63,610 bases of DNA from JBGQBN01 sp041494805 (GTDB lineage Bacteria > Acidobacteriota > Terriglobia > Terriglobales > Acidobacteriaceae). The DNA lies in NCBI GenBank assembly GCA_041494805.1, contig JBGQBN010000019.1, positions 1 to 63,610 of the forward strand, in the 5' to 3' direction. A program made the translations under genes and the position numbers. Below, in pieces: positions 41,385 to 50,791 of the stretch (position 1 is the first letter of the stretch; every line of letters starts with the position of its first letter). The notes beneath the pieces were generated by a model, which had not been told where the DNA came from, did no database searches, and saw only the letters and a program-made list of their open reading frames with translations.

Positions 41385-43982
41385 TTATCGCTCTTGCGCT
41401 AACAACGTCTGGTGAGGGTCGAGTACGACCTTCCGTGTCCCCGGCGGCCCAGTTAGATAGAACTGGGTTTCGGATCCGTCCGCAAACACCCGCCCGAGCA
41501 GCAGCGTCTTTCCTGCTACTACCGCGTACACTGGAACCGAACTCACCAGCCCCTTGGGAGCAGCCTTTTGCAGGATGGTGCCGCTAATCGCAGTCGAGCC
41601 GGTCTTATCGCTATATTTCACTCCTTGCAATTCAAAGCGTGGAACCGCGGTTCCATTGACCCAACCCTGATAGAACCAATCCAACGATTTCCGGCCTTCA
41701 TACCATAGCGAAGGCGGCAATTGCTCTTCGAAAACCCGCAGCACGTCGCGGGTGGTAACGGATTTTTCCTGGTAACGCTCCCTCAAAGTGCGGAGTGCCC
41801 GCAGGAAAGGCTCATCAGTCTGCGCTCCCTGAGCACCTGAAGGACGCTTGCCGGCCTTCTGTTCCGCGTCCCGCATCATGTAACGCAACATGTGAAAAAG
41901 CCATGTACCGCGTCCATAACTGATCGCTTCATAGCCGGCGGGAAAGCGTGAAGAGGAGAGCCGGAGCCCCAATGTGACTGGGCCGGCGTCCATTAGCGGA
42001 CGGTCATCCTTGTTCTTTTCGAGCAGTTCGTCGCGGTATTTCTCCATGATTTTGCGGAATTGGACGGGGTCCTCCGACTCGAGCATCATCATCGAACTGT
42101 AATTCGCCAGCGCTTCCACGATCCATTGGTCCCGGTAACCACTCCACACAACCAAGTCGCCCCACCACTGGTGAGCGGTTTCGTGTGCGATCACGCCGTC
42201 ACTCAGTGTTCTATCCACCGCGTTCATGCGCAGTTGGGATTTCTCCGCCGTTGTCAGGAAGGAGATACTGGAGAGAAAGATCAATCCCGGCCAGCCCTGG
42301 CTCATTTCCCCGGGCATTTGGGTCAGCGCCAGACTGCTGTAGGGATAGGGGCCGAAGCGGCGCGCGAAGAACTCGATCGCGCGCGCTGACATATCCGCGA
42401 CCGGCTGCGCATTCCGCGCTGGGGAAGGCGGTGGTGGCGTGACTACCATCGGCGGGGGCTCCAGACGCAACCCTGGAGGGATCAGCGGTCCCGAAGCCAC
42501 CGTTCCACCCGAGGCTTTCGGAAACGAACGCTCCACCCCGGATGCAGCGTAGGTCTCTACCATAACCTCTCCGGCGTGCGCCTCCACCCGCGCATACTTG
42601 CCCAGGTTAAATCCCGCTACCGGCATGGGACGCTCAGAAACCCAACCGGTCACTTGTTCCGGTGGCGTGTTGGCGGATGCCACACTGTTTTCGGTAGAGC
42701 CGGATGCGGGTACGTCCACCCGCTTGCCTGTAGCTACCAGAGTCCAACCGGCCGGGTAATGGAATTCCAATTCGTAGCGGGACATGGCCAGCCCCCGGTT
42801 GGGGTACCAGGTGCCACGGGCGCCCACGTACAGAAGTCCTCCTCCTGCTTCCGAAAGCACCTCGCCCCCGTACACGAAACGCAATTCCATCTCTTGTCCC
42901 GTCCGCAACGGTTCAGGAAACACTACGGCGACCAGGTCGTTGCCCCGGCGTGCCAGCTGTGTGCCCTCCAGCGCCTGGTTATGAATAAACTCCACCGCAT
43001 GGCCATCTGCTTCCACTCGCTGGAGATGGAGAAATCTCGAGAGCTCAAACAGCACCGTGCGCTGGCCACCCTGCCGTACTTCGATGTGCACCAACGCCTC
43101 GGCGTCGAGCTTGGTGGGAGGCTTGATCTCCGTCCGAATCTTGTAGCGGGAGATGTTGATTTCACCGGCCCGGCCGTCGTCTCCCGCGACACTGTCCAGA
43201 GACTCATCCCGCTTCCCTGGCGGATTAAGCGAGAACGAAGTCCATGCGTCGTAATAGCTCGAGCCTTCGACCGTCCTCAGTTGGCCCGCCCGGATCTGCT
43301 CCACGGCGTTGGAGTCGTAGTAGAGGTCGAACGCCCCGAGCTTCCGGCCTTGCAGGCGCGCGTGCAGCAGGTGGTCTTCGTGGGCCGCCGCGCCACGCGT
43401 TACGTCAGGCAGGGGCGCCGGACCCGAGACCGGCAGGAATCGGCTGAAGCTCACCAGCAATCGCAGCGGGTCCCCTTCCGCCAGATTGCGGGCGGTCTCA
43501 TTCCACTGGGACACGAATTCCGAAGCGTTATCGGCAGGCCGGAGTGAAGGCTGCAGTTCCGCGAAGGTGTCGTCATTAAAGCGGAAGTATGCCGAGACGA
43601 ATCGTTCCTCCAGAATCGCCGCGCCGGTAAACAGCTCCATGGAGGCGCGCTCGACCTGATCTGGCGGAATCAGCAGCACATCCCCGTCTCCTTCGAAGAA
43701 AGCTCCGGTGACGTGTCCGTTCACATCCTCAGTGAAAGCGATGGTCCCGTCGTCCAGTGTGATGTGAATGGCGGCCCGATCAAAGGAAGCTTCGCGGACC
43801 CGGTAAACCCGCGACCGGTCCAGGCCAACGCTGCGCAACTGCAGGTAGAGGCTTTCCGCAAAATGACTTTGTAGCGCCGGCGTCTCGCCGGCTGTCCCAG
43901 GGACCTCTTGCCCCCCGCTGAGTGGCATCGCAGTCAGCAAAAACCACGCCACTATCAGCAAACTACCCCGAACCCTCCCCAT
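41385..43982 (-). CDS. Exported M1-family zinc metallopeptidase
   Basis: The 865-aa protein has a signal peptide (RVRGSLLIVAWFLLTAMPLS). Zinc ligands are HETAHQWWGDLV (about residue 600) and the downstream Glu in WIVEALANYSSMMMLE, the HExxH-x18-E pattern of M1 aminopeptidases. The usual GxMEN exopeptidase motif is not evident; LALTQMPGEMSQGWPGLIFL takes its place, so classical aminopeptidase action is uncertain. The start chosen is ATG 43980-43982; a GTG 12 nt further up is possible. It is divergent from the 44034 gene, with 51 bp between the starts. Confidence 0.85.
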   Translation of the reverse strand: MGRVRGSLLIVAWFLLTAMPLSGGQEVPGTAGETPALQSHFAESLYLQLRSVGLDRSRVYRVREASFDRAAIHITLDDGTIAFTEDVNGHVTGAFFEGDGDVLLIPPDQVERASMELFTGAAILEERFVSAYFRFNDDTFAELQPSLRPADNASEFVSQWNETARNLAEGDPLRLLVSFSRFLPVSGPAPLPDVTRGAAAHEDHLLHARLQGRKLGAFDLYYDSNAVEQIRAGQLRTVEGSSYYDAWTSFSLNPPGKRDESLDSVAGDDGRAGEINISRYKIRTEIKPPTKLDAEALVHIEVRQGGQRTVLFELSRFLHLQRVEADGHAVEFIHNQALEGTQLARRGNDLVAVVFPEPLRTGQEMELRFVYGGEVLSEAGGGLLYVGARGTWYPNRGLAMSRYELEFHYPAGWTLVATGKRVDVPASGSTENSVASANTPPEQVTGWVSERPMPVAGFNLGKYARVEAHAGEVMVETYAASGVERSFPKASGGTVASGPLIPPGLRLEPPPMVVTPPPPSPARNAQPVADMSARAIEFFARRFGPYPYSSLALTQMPGEMSQGWPGLIFLSSISFLTTAEKSQLRMNAVDRTLSDGVIAHETAHQWWGDLVVWSGYRDQWIVEALANYSSMMMLESEDPVQFRKIMEKYRDELLEKNKDDRPLMDAGPVTLGLRLSSSRFPAGYEAISYGRGTWLFHMLRYMMRDAEQKAGKRPSGAQGAQTDEPFLRALRTLRERYQEKSVTTRDVLRVFEEQLPPSLWYEGRKSLDWFYQGWVNGTAVPRFELQGVKYSDKTGSTAISGTILQKAAPKGLVSSVPVYAVVAGKTLLLGRVFADGSETQFYLTGPPGTRKVVLDPHQTLLAQER

Positions 43983-44016
43983 TACCTTTGTCACCTGCCC
44001 CCACAGCCTTCCTTGT

Positions 44017-44025
44017 TGCTAGAAT
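44017..44025 (+). promoter_or_regulatory. Extended -10 just upstream of the 44034 start
   Basis: TGCTAGAAT: a TGn extension plus TAGAAT, followed by 8 nt and ATG 44034. The transcript leader would be 0-2 nt. Confidence 0.5.
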
Positions 44026-44033
44026 GCGCCCTA

Positions 44034-45455
44034 ATGCGGGCACCTGTCATCATCTTACTATCTGCTGTTGCCGCAGTTTCTTCGTCGGCGGAAGTCATCC
44101 ACCTTAAGAACGGCCGCACCATCTGGGCGGAGCATGTCCGCGAAAACGGTGCTCGCGTCGAATACGACCTTGGTGACAACTCTTACGCCATCCCCAAGTC
44201 GGCGGTGGAACGCATTGAAGTTGGAGGCGTCCCTCCCGCGTACACCTCTTCAGGAGGCAGCAGCAAGGGCTCGCAGGACGTGCCTGCGTTTGCGCCCGCC
44301 GACAACCTCAAGAGCGAGTCTGGCCTGTCTGACAAGATTATCCACGACGGCAAGGTGGATTCCGATGCCCTGGCCGCCCTGGAACAACAAGGCAATGCCG
44401 CCGCCACCGCCACCGGCTACTTCATCGCGGGCAAGCACGAGTTCGATCGCGGAGATTTCAGCAAAGCCCGCACCTATTTCGAGAGCGCCCTGCGCTTCGA
44501 TTCCCAGAATCCTACAATCCTGAACTACTATGCCGCACTGCTGGTTCGCACCGGCAACGCTGCCGAGGCGCTGCCGTACGCGGAGCGTGCCGTCCGCGTC
44601 GCACCCGATTCGCCCGATGCGTTAGACGTTCTGGGATACGCCCAGTTCGCCGCCGACCGCAATCGCGATGCCATACGAACCTGGAAACACTCGCTGGGAC
44701 TCCGGCCGGACGCGACCGTGCAGCGCTTATTGGAGAAAGCCGAGCGCGAAGCCAGCGCGGAAGCCGAGTACTCGCAACGCGAAAGCAGCCACTTCACCCT
44801 TCGCTATGAAGGCAAACAGACCTCAGAGTCGCTGCGCGGGCAGTTGGTCGCCACTCTGGAGTCGGAGTACGACGATCTGGTGCGTGAACTCGGCGTCGCT
44901 CCCCGCAACAGCATTCCCGTCGTGCTCTATACCGATCAGGCGTTTTTTGACGTTACCCACGCGCCGTCCTGGAGTGGCGCTGTCAATGACGGCAAGCTGC
45001 GCATCCCGGTCGAGGGCATCACTTCGGTCACACCCGAGCTGGCGCGCGTGCTCAAGCACGAACTGGCGCATTCTTTTATTAATTATGTGTCCGGCGGCCG
45101 CTGTCCCCAGTGGCTGCACGAGGGCATTGCCCAATTGCTGGAACCAAAGTCCGTGTCTTCCAACGGACGCCGCCTGGCCCAACTCTTCAAAACACAGCAC
45201 GAGATACCCTTCAACGCTCTCGAAACCAGCTTCATGCGCTTCTCGCCGATGGAAGCAGTGTTGGCGTACGATGAATCCCTCGCCGCGGCTGAATACATCA
45301 ACGATACCTACGGCATGAGCGATTTGCGGCGCGTCCTGGAGAGGCTCGGACAGGGCAGTTCGACCGAGGCGGCCCTCCGAGCCACTATCCACTCCGACTA
45401 CGGACAATTGGAAGCCGAAGTCGGAAAGTACCTCGCCAGCAAGTACGGCGACTGA
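44034..45455 (+). CDS. Exported TPR protein with gluzincin (peptidase MA-like) domain
   Basis: The 473-aa product has a signal peptide (MRAPVIILLSAVAAVSSSAE) and an N-terminal strand-rich region (VIHLKNGRTIWAEHVRENGA). TPRs follow at about 130-250, then a metallopeptidase domain with LKHELAHSFINYVSGG (HExxH) and the third ligand in PQWLHEGIAQLLEPK. This matches peptidase-MA-type proteins of uncertain substrate. The earlier in-frame ATG at 43908 is rejected because it lies inside the divergent gene and before the promoter. Confidence 0.82.
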   Translation: MRAPVIILLSAVAAVSSSAEVIHLKNGRTIWAEHVRENGARVEYDLGDNSYAIPKSAVERIEVGGVPPAYTSSGGSSKGSQDVPAFAPADNLKSESGLSDKIIHDGKVDSDALAALEQQGNAAATATGYFIAGKHEFDRGDFSKARTYFESALRFDSQNPTILNYYAALLVRTGNAAEALPYAERAVRVAPDSPDALDVLGYAQFAADRNRDAIRTWKHSLGLRPDATVQRLLEKAEREASAEAEYSQRESSHFTLRYEGKQTSESLRGQLVATLESEYDDLVRELGVAPRNSIPVVLYTDQAFFDVTHAPSWSGAVNDGKLRIPVEGITSVTPELARVLKHELAHSFINYVSGGRCPQWLHEGIAQLLEPKSVSSNGRRLAQLFKTQHEIPFNALETSFMRFSPMEAVLAYDESLAAAEYINDTYGMSDLRRVLERLGQGSSTEAALRATIHSDYGQLEAEVGKYLASKYGD

Positions 45456-45606
45456 TCGGCGCGTCTACCTGAGATTACCCCATTCCCTAATTGGTCATTC
45501 CCGGAGCCTTCTGGCTCTGGTACCCGACCTCCGTGCTGGGAGTTCACCACAGAATGCTGGCCTACCCCCCGCCTTTTGTGTTAACTTCGGCCCTCTATTC
45601 GGTGAG

Positions 45607-46380
45607 ATGCGATTCCTTTTCAAGCACGAGAAGGTTGCCCCGGTCGAATCATGTGAGCCGGTGCAAGCGAAGGCTCCCGACCTTCGCGACGCAGAGATCG
45701 CTGCCTACTACTACTGCCAGCGCATGGCCGGCGATTTTTACGATTTCATACGCGTCAGCCCCGACCGCGTTCTGTTCGGTTTGATGGATGTAGCGGGCCG
45801 TCTGGAGGAAACTCGCGCCATCGCCTCGGCTGCCCAACAAACCTTCCGCACCCTGGCGCTCGAACTGTTCGCGGAAGAAGACGTGAACGATGCCGATGCC
45901 ATGGTTCGTCTCTGCCTTGAGCTCAACCGCACAATTTTGAATTCTGAGGGAGGCGTGCGCTCCTGTCCGGCATTTGCCGGCTGCTACAACGAGAACCTGG
46001 GTACCGTCTGCTACTTCAACGCCGGCCACACCCCCGGACTCCTCCGGGATCGCACCGGCATCACCGAGTTGACCGCCACCGGCCTGCCTCTGGGCCTGTT
46101 TTCACACGCCACCTGTGACGCTCCCATGGTGGCAATGCAGCCTGGCAATTCGATCCTGGTCGTCTCCCGCGGAATTGTCGAAGGGAAGTACAAGGGTGAG
46201 GAATTTGGATTGGAGCGGGCGAAATCCGGTCTGCAGGGCACGCCAGCCACGACTGCGAAAAAGCTTTGCATGGATGTCCTCGATAACGTCAAGAAGTTCA
46301 TGCGCCGGCCTCCCACTCACGATGACGTAACCGCCCTTGCCCTGGTCCGCGCTAACCCTGCGGGCGCTGGTCAGAACTAG
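45607..46380 (+). CDS. SpoIIE/RsbU-type PP2C phosphatase-like protein, metal site incomplete
   Basis: The 257-aa protein has the PPM fold of RsbU/SpoIIE: AGDFYDF (41-47), GLMDVAG (Asp about 61), YFNAGHTPGLLRDR, ATGLPLGLF and HDDVTALAL with the last Asp pair. The segment that normally reads YTDGVTE is VSRGIVEGK here, so one metal-binding Asp is Arg. The glycine-rich DVSGHG motif is also eroded to DVAGRL. It may bind rather than dephosphorylate an anti-sigma-antagonist-like partner. No other partner-switch gene is nearby. Confidence 0.78.
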   Translation: MRFLFKHEKVAPVESCEPVQAKAPDLRDAEIAAYYYCQRMAGDFYDFIRVSPDRVLFGLMDVAGRLEETRAIASAAQQTFRTLALELFAEEDVNDADAMVRLCLELNRTILNSEGGVRSCPAFAGCYNENLGTVCYFNAGHTPGLLRDRTGITELTATGLPLGLFSHATCDAPMVAMQPGNSILVVSRGIVEGKYKGEEFGLERAKSGLQGTPATTAKKLCMDVLDNVKKFMRRPPTHDDVTALALVRANPAGAGQN

Positions 46381-46445
46381 ACAGCGCGCAAACGCCCCGT
46401 GCCCGGGGATCACACCCGAATCGCCTGCTGCATCGGCAATCCGCG

Positions 46446-48230
46446 CTACCGAGCTTTCTTTTTCTTCGCGGGCGTGGCCGGCTCTTGCTGCATAGTCGGC
46501 GCCAATTCCTCGGCGGTCGCGTAGATGGGCTCAACATCGGTGGGAATGTCCTGCAAGCCGGCTAGTGCCCGCAGCATCGGAGGCCGCGCAATGCCCAACT
46601 CATCCAGCATCTTCTTCGCGCCCGCGTAATCGCCTTCCGCCTCCAGGGTCAGAAGGTTGTGATCAAGTTCGGCCACCGCCGGCTTGATCTTCTCCATGTT
46701 CACGCTGAATGTTCCATCTCCGTTCTCGACGAAAGCCCCCTTATCCATCAGAAAATTGAACTGCATTGCCGTGCCTTTGCCGTGGGCTTCGTTCAATCCA
46801 AAGCGCACGCTGCGGAAAGTGGAAGCCAGATAAGTGACGTACAGCTGCCGCTGGGCCGCTTCATCGGAGGGCAGGACCTTGGCCAATCCCATCGCCTTGG
46901 CATGTTCCATCATGTACTGCAGGGCAAACAAGCCGGTAACATCAGCTTTGGCTTCTTCGACGGCGCTATACAGCTCCTTCAGCTCTTCGCGGGGAGTCGT
47001 GCCCCGCCCGCCGACCTTGATCTGGTGCGGCCCCAGACCGTGCATAAGCTCGTGGGCCAAGCTGTGGGTGAAGAACGACTCGAAATTTACGTCCACCATG
47101 GCGGACTTGGAAAGCGTACGCCGGGCGATGGGAAGCAGCACGTTGCGAAATTTGGCTTCTTGCACATTCTTCAGCATCACCCGCTTGCTGCCCTTCTGCT
47201 GGACCACGCGTTCGTCGTTGGGCAGGTTGTAGGCGACACTCTGCACGCCATGAGCGCCATCGCCCGCGCCCAGAATCTCTTCCACGACCCGAATGGGCGC
47301 CGCCGTCCCCAGCTTGGGGTTGCGGTATTGCGGACCCAGTGGCAGGTTGTCCTCGATAGCCTGCAGATGATCGGCGAAGGCGGAGAGCTTGGCGGTCTCC
47401 TCATCGTCACCCAGGTTAATGAAGGCTTCGAAGGCCGCCTTGTAGCCAAAGATTTCGTCGTTGTAGGTTTCGTAGGGGCCGATGGTGATGTCGAGCGGCG
47501 CATCCAAATCCATCCAGGCCAGGTCACTCTCGTAGTAATCGTTGGAAAGAAAAGCATCCGCCCGCGAATTGAGGAATTTCTTCAACGACGGATTGTCAGT
47601 TGCTTCCGCCGCTTCGTGCAGCAATCCCGCCGCGCGCGTAAGGTCGTCCTTGTATTCCACGCTGTACGGCACCGCCATCAACGGGCCGGGCCCGGCTAGG
47701 TCGGAATCGGGATCTTTCTTCCGCCGAATCACCGTAAAGAAACTCTTGGCCTGTTCTTGGTCTTTTTCCGGGAGCGACCCCGCCCAGCTCTCGAATTCCT
47801 GTTTACTCATGTTCTCCGGATAGAAGTTCGCACCCGGCAGCTTGCGCGCGGGCACGTTTGGCAGGAAAGCGTGAAACTCATCGAGATTGGACCAAGGCCC
47901 CTTATTAATCCAGAAATAGTGCAGCCGCGCCTTACCCAGCGGGGTTGTATCCTTCTGCAGCCGGGAATAGAGTCCTGGGTTGCCGCTCCAATACTGCTTC
48001 AGGAATATGTCGTTCATGATGCGCCCGGCCTCGATCAGCTTCATTAGCGCCTGCCGATCGCCCCCTGAGAGTTTCGAAATATCCACTCGCAGCGGCGTGG
48101 GAGCGAAGCGGCTCGCCATCTTCTCCAGTTTCTCCAGACCAGGCGCCGCTGGGCTACCCTTCTGGGTTTTGGCCGAAGTACTCATGGCTGCAAGAAGTAG
48201 CACTGCCATCCAATAGCCGGTCAATCGCAT
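46446..48230 (-). CDS. Exported M49-like zinc metallopeptidase
   Basis: The 594-aa protein has a signal peptide (MRLTGYWMAVLLLAAMSTSA). Its zinc site reads HSLAHELMHGLGPH (about 391) with the second element VEEAKADVTGLFALQYMMEH (about 423), the arrangement of dipeptidyl-peptidase III (M49)-like enzymes. The canonical longer HELLGH is HELMH here, as in the bacterial M49-like branch. It probably trims short peptides in the periplasm. GAGGTG precedes ATG 48228-48230. Confidence 0.78.
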   Translation of the reverse strand: MRLTGYWMAVLLLAAMSTSAKTQKGSPAAPGLEKLEKMASRFAPTPLRVDISKLSGGDRQALMKLIEAGRIMNDIFLKQYWSGNPGLYSRLQKDTTPLGKARLHYFWINKGPWSNLDEFHAFLPNVPARKLPGANFYPENMSKQEFESWAGSLPEKDQEQAKSFFTVIRRKKDPDSDLAGPGPLMAVPYSVEYKDDLTRAAGLLHEAAEATDNPSLKKFLNSRADAFLSNDYYESDLAWMDLDAPLDITIGPYETYNDEIFGYKAAFEAFINLGDDEETAKLSAFADHLQAIEDNLPLGPQYRNPKLGTAAPIRVVEEILGAGDGAHGVQSVAYNLPNDERVVQQKGSKRVMLKNVQEAKFRNVLLPIARRTLSKSAMVDVNFESFFTHSLAHELMHGLGPHQIKVGGRGTTPREELKELYSAVEEAKADVTGLFALQYMMEHAKAMGLAKVLPSDEAAQRQLYVTYLASTFRSVRFGLNEAHGKGTAMQFNFLMDKGAFVENGDGTFSVNMEKIKPAVAELDHNLLTLEAEGDYAGAKKMLDELGIARPPMLRALAGLQDIPTDVEPIYATAEELAPTMQQEPATPAKKKKAR

Positions 48231-48395
48231 CACTTTCACCTCTATGCGGCCGTGGGCGGCCTGTGATGGGGAGCAAAACGAATCATCATAGCAGGACGAA
48301 AGCTGGCTGCGGGCAGACCTCCAGAGGTACAATTTACCTGCGCCGTCCGGGTTGAGATGTGCCATCCCAGCTACGGTACGGCCTTCGGGATTCCT

Positions 48396-49484
48396 ATGCG
48401 AAAGCTGCTTCCTTGGTTGCTGCTGTTTTGCCTGGGCGCCTTACCGGCTGTTCTCAGCGCGGATACGGTGGTCGAAGAGATCATTGCCCGCGTCAACAAC
48501 CAGATCATAACCCGCAGCGAGTACTTGCGCAGTCGCGATCAACTGAAGCAGGAAGCGCAGCAGCAGGACGCGGCCAACGCCGACAAACTCTATAACCAGC
48601 GTGAGAAAGACGTTCTGCGCGACCTGATTGATCAGCAGTTGTTGCTGGAAAAGGGCAAGGACCTGGGCATTACCGCTGACACCGACTTGATCAAGCGGCT
48701 GGACGAGATGCGCAAGCAGATGGGCCTGGACAGCATGGAGGATCTGGAAAAGGCCGCCCAGTCGCAAGGAGCGTCCTTCGAGGACTTCAAGCAAAACCTG
48801 CGCAACCAGATCATCACCCAGCAGGTCATTGGCAAGGAAGTCGGCTCCAGGATGGCCATGACCAAAGAGGAAGAACAGCAGTTCTACGACGAGCATAAGA
48901 GTGAGATGGAACAGCCGGAGCAGATTCGGCTGGGTGAGATCCTGGTCTCCACGGAAAAGAAAGGCTCCGCCGACGGGGACAGCCAGCAGCAAATCGCTGC
49001 CGCGGAAGCTAAAGCTCAAGCGCTGCTCGCCCAGATCCGCAACGGAGCAAGCTTTGAAGATGTCGCCAAGAAGGACTCGGAGGGGTCCTCCGCCGCCCAG
49101 GCTGGCGATCTGGGCTTCTTCAAACGGGGCACGCTAGCCAAGGAACTCGAAGACAAGACCTTTGCCATGAAGGCGGGCGACGTTTCCGATGTGATTCGCA
49201 CCCGGCAGGGGTTTGTCATCCTGAAGGTCATCGAACATCCCAGCGCTGGCATACCGCCGTTGTCGGAGATTGAGCCACGAATCCAGGAAGCCATTTACAT
49301 GCACAAACTGCAGCCGGCGTTGCGCGCTTACCTTCAAAAACTGCGTGAAGACGCTTTCATGGACATCAAGCCGGGCTACGTGGACACCGGCGCCAGCCCC
49401 CACCAGACCAAGCCTGTCGAGACCACCGCCAAGAGCGCTAACGCGAAGGAGCTCAAAAAGAAGAAAAAATTCTGCGTGTTCTAG
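48396..49484 (+). CDS. SurA-like periplasmic peptidyl-prolyl isomerase
   Basis: The 362-aa product has a signal peptide (MRKLLPWLLLFCLGALPAVL). A SurA-type N-terminal chaperone region follows (about 20-165, VVEEIIARVNNQIITRSEYL ... QNLRNQIITQQVIGKEV), then one parvulin domain (about 180-285, EQIRLGEILVSTEKK, GDLGFFKRGTLAKELEDKTF, ARQG-like RTRQGFVILKV). SurA helps outer-membrane proteins fold. Only one rotamase domain is present, against two in E. coli. The C-terminus is very basic and ends KKKKKFCVF, which is unusual. Confidence 0.85.
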   Translation: MRKLLPWLLLFCLGALPAVLSADTVVEEIIARVNNQIITRSEYLRSRDQLKQEAQQQDAANADKLYNQREKDVLRDLIDQQLLLEKGKDLGITADTDLIKRLDEMRKQMGLDSMEDLEKAAQSQGASFEDFKQNLRNQIITQQVIGKEVGSRMAMTKEEEQQFYDEHKSEMEQPEQIRLGEILVSTEKKGSADGDSQQQIAAAEAKAQALLAQIRNGASFEDVAKKDSEGSSAAQAGDLGFFKRGTLAKELEDKTFAMKAGDVSDVIRTRQGFVILKVIEHPSAGIPPLSEIEPRIQEAIYMHKLQPALRAYLQKLREDAFMDIKPGYVDTGASPHQTKPVETTAKSANAKELKKKKKFCVF

Positions 49485-49580
49485 TTTAAGCTGAGCCCGA
49501 TTCCGGAGGGATGATTCCTATCCGGGATTTGTACCCGACGCGCCGCCTGACACGCTCCGTGCGTCACCAGCAGACCCTCT

Positions 49581-50690
49581 ATGAAGGACTTTTTCTTATC
49601 GGATTGCGCCCAGCACGAAAACAAAGTCATCACTTCCAGCTTCGTGGTGGTTTCCAAACAGATCAAGCCCAAGAAGACCGGCGAGCCCTACCTCGCGCTG
49701 ACGCTGGGCGACCGCGGGGGCCAGATAGAAGCCAAGATGTGGGACAACGTCGAGGATTCCATCGACGCCTTCGAGCAGGATGACTTCGTCAAGATCAAGG
49801 GCCTGCTCAACAAATACAAGAACCGCTTCCAGATCACCATCCACAAACTCCGCCGGTTGGGAGAATCGGAAGTGGATTTCGCCGATTACCTACCCAAAAC
49901 CAGCAAGGACATCGGTGAGCTGTGGCAGACTCTGGCGGGCTTCGTTGCCAATCTGCAAAATCCTCACCTCAAGGCGCTGGTGGAAGCTTTTATGGCAGAC
50001 CCGGAGATCGCCGAGGCCTACCGCAACGCCCCCGCTGCCAAGACCCTGCATCATGCCTACATCGGTGGCCTGCTCGATCACGTGGTTTCGCTTTTCCGGT
50101 CCTGCGACCTGATTTGCCGCAACTATCCGCAAGTCAACCGTGATCTGTTGCTCACCGGCGCTTTTCTGCACGATATTGGCAAGATTCACGAACTCACCTA
50201 CAACCGGTCGTTCTCTTACACCACCCGCGGCCAGTTACTTGGGCACATGATCATCGAATTGGAGATGCTGCACGCCAAGATCGCCCAGGTCCCTGGCTTC
50301 CCAGATGAACTCAAGACCTTGGTTGAGCACCTGATCATCAGCCATCACGGGCAATATGAGTTCGGCTCGCCCAAGCTGCCCATGTTTCCCGAGGCGCTCA
50401 TGTTGCATTATCTCGACGACCTGGACTCCAAAATGGAGAGCATGCGGGCAAACTTTGAGCGGGACGCCGTATCCGAACAATCCTGGACCGGTTACAACCC
50501 TTCTCTCGGACGACCCCTGCTGAATACCGCGAAGTTTCTGGAGAAAAAACCCGCTGCCGTACCATTACCCGCAGTAGCTCCGGACGACGCTTCTTCGCCG
50601 GACACGCCCGCGCTTCCCGGGCTGGAGCTGCCTGAGAAAAAGGCGGAAACTGCAGCCGTGACAAGCGTTGCCAGTGAGGATAAGATTTAG
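49581..50690 (+). CDS. YhaM-like 3'-5' exoribonuclease (OB-fold plus HD domain)
   Basis: The 369-aa protein has an N-terminal OB-fold (about 15-95, VVVSKQIKPKKTGEPYLALT, GQIEAKMWDN). An HD phosphohydrolase domain follows (about 150-310): LHHAYIGGLLDHVVSLFRSC, GAFLHDIGKIHELTY, ISHHGQYEFGSPK, LHYLDDLDSKM. This is the YhaM/CBF1 arrangement. The family degrades RNA and single-stranded DNA from the 3' end with Mn2+. The C-terminal 50 residues are low complexity. No Shine-Dalgarno is obvious. Confidence 0.87.
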   Translation: MKDFFLSDCAQHENKVITSSFVVVSKQIKPKKTGEPYLALTLGDRGGQIEAKMWDNVEDSIDAFEQDDFVKIKGLLNKYKNRFQITIHKLRRLGESEVDFADYLPKTSKDIGELWQTLAGFVANLQNPHLKALVEAFMADPEIAEAYRNAPAAKTLHHAYIGGLLDHVVSLFRSCDLICRNYPQVNRDLLLTGAFLHDIGKIHELTYNRSFSYTTRGQLLGHMIIELEMLHAKIAQVPGFPDELKTLVEHLIISHHGQYEFGSPKLPMFPEALMLHYLDDLDSKMESMRANFERDAVSEQSWTGYNPSLGRPLLNTAKFLEKKPAAVPLPAVAPDDASSPDTPALPGLELPEKKAETAAVTSVASEDKI

Positions 50691-50791
50691 ACCAATCGAC
50701 TCTGGGCCTCGCCTTTCTTCGTCTATGCTGTGGTGCCGGCTTGTATTACGAACGATACAACTTCGGAAGACCATCCCGAACGGAGGGAATT

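Noticed and set aside
42576..43547. 323-aa open frame on the plus strand inside the M1 peptidase gene
   Set aside because: It is antisense to a gene with a complete HExxH-x18-E site and lacks any recognisable motif.
46659..47699. 346-aa open frame on the plus strand inside the M49-like gene
   Set aside because: Antisense shadow in GC-rich sequence; the minus-strand protein has the signal peptide and zinc motifs.
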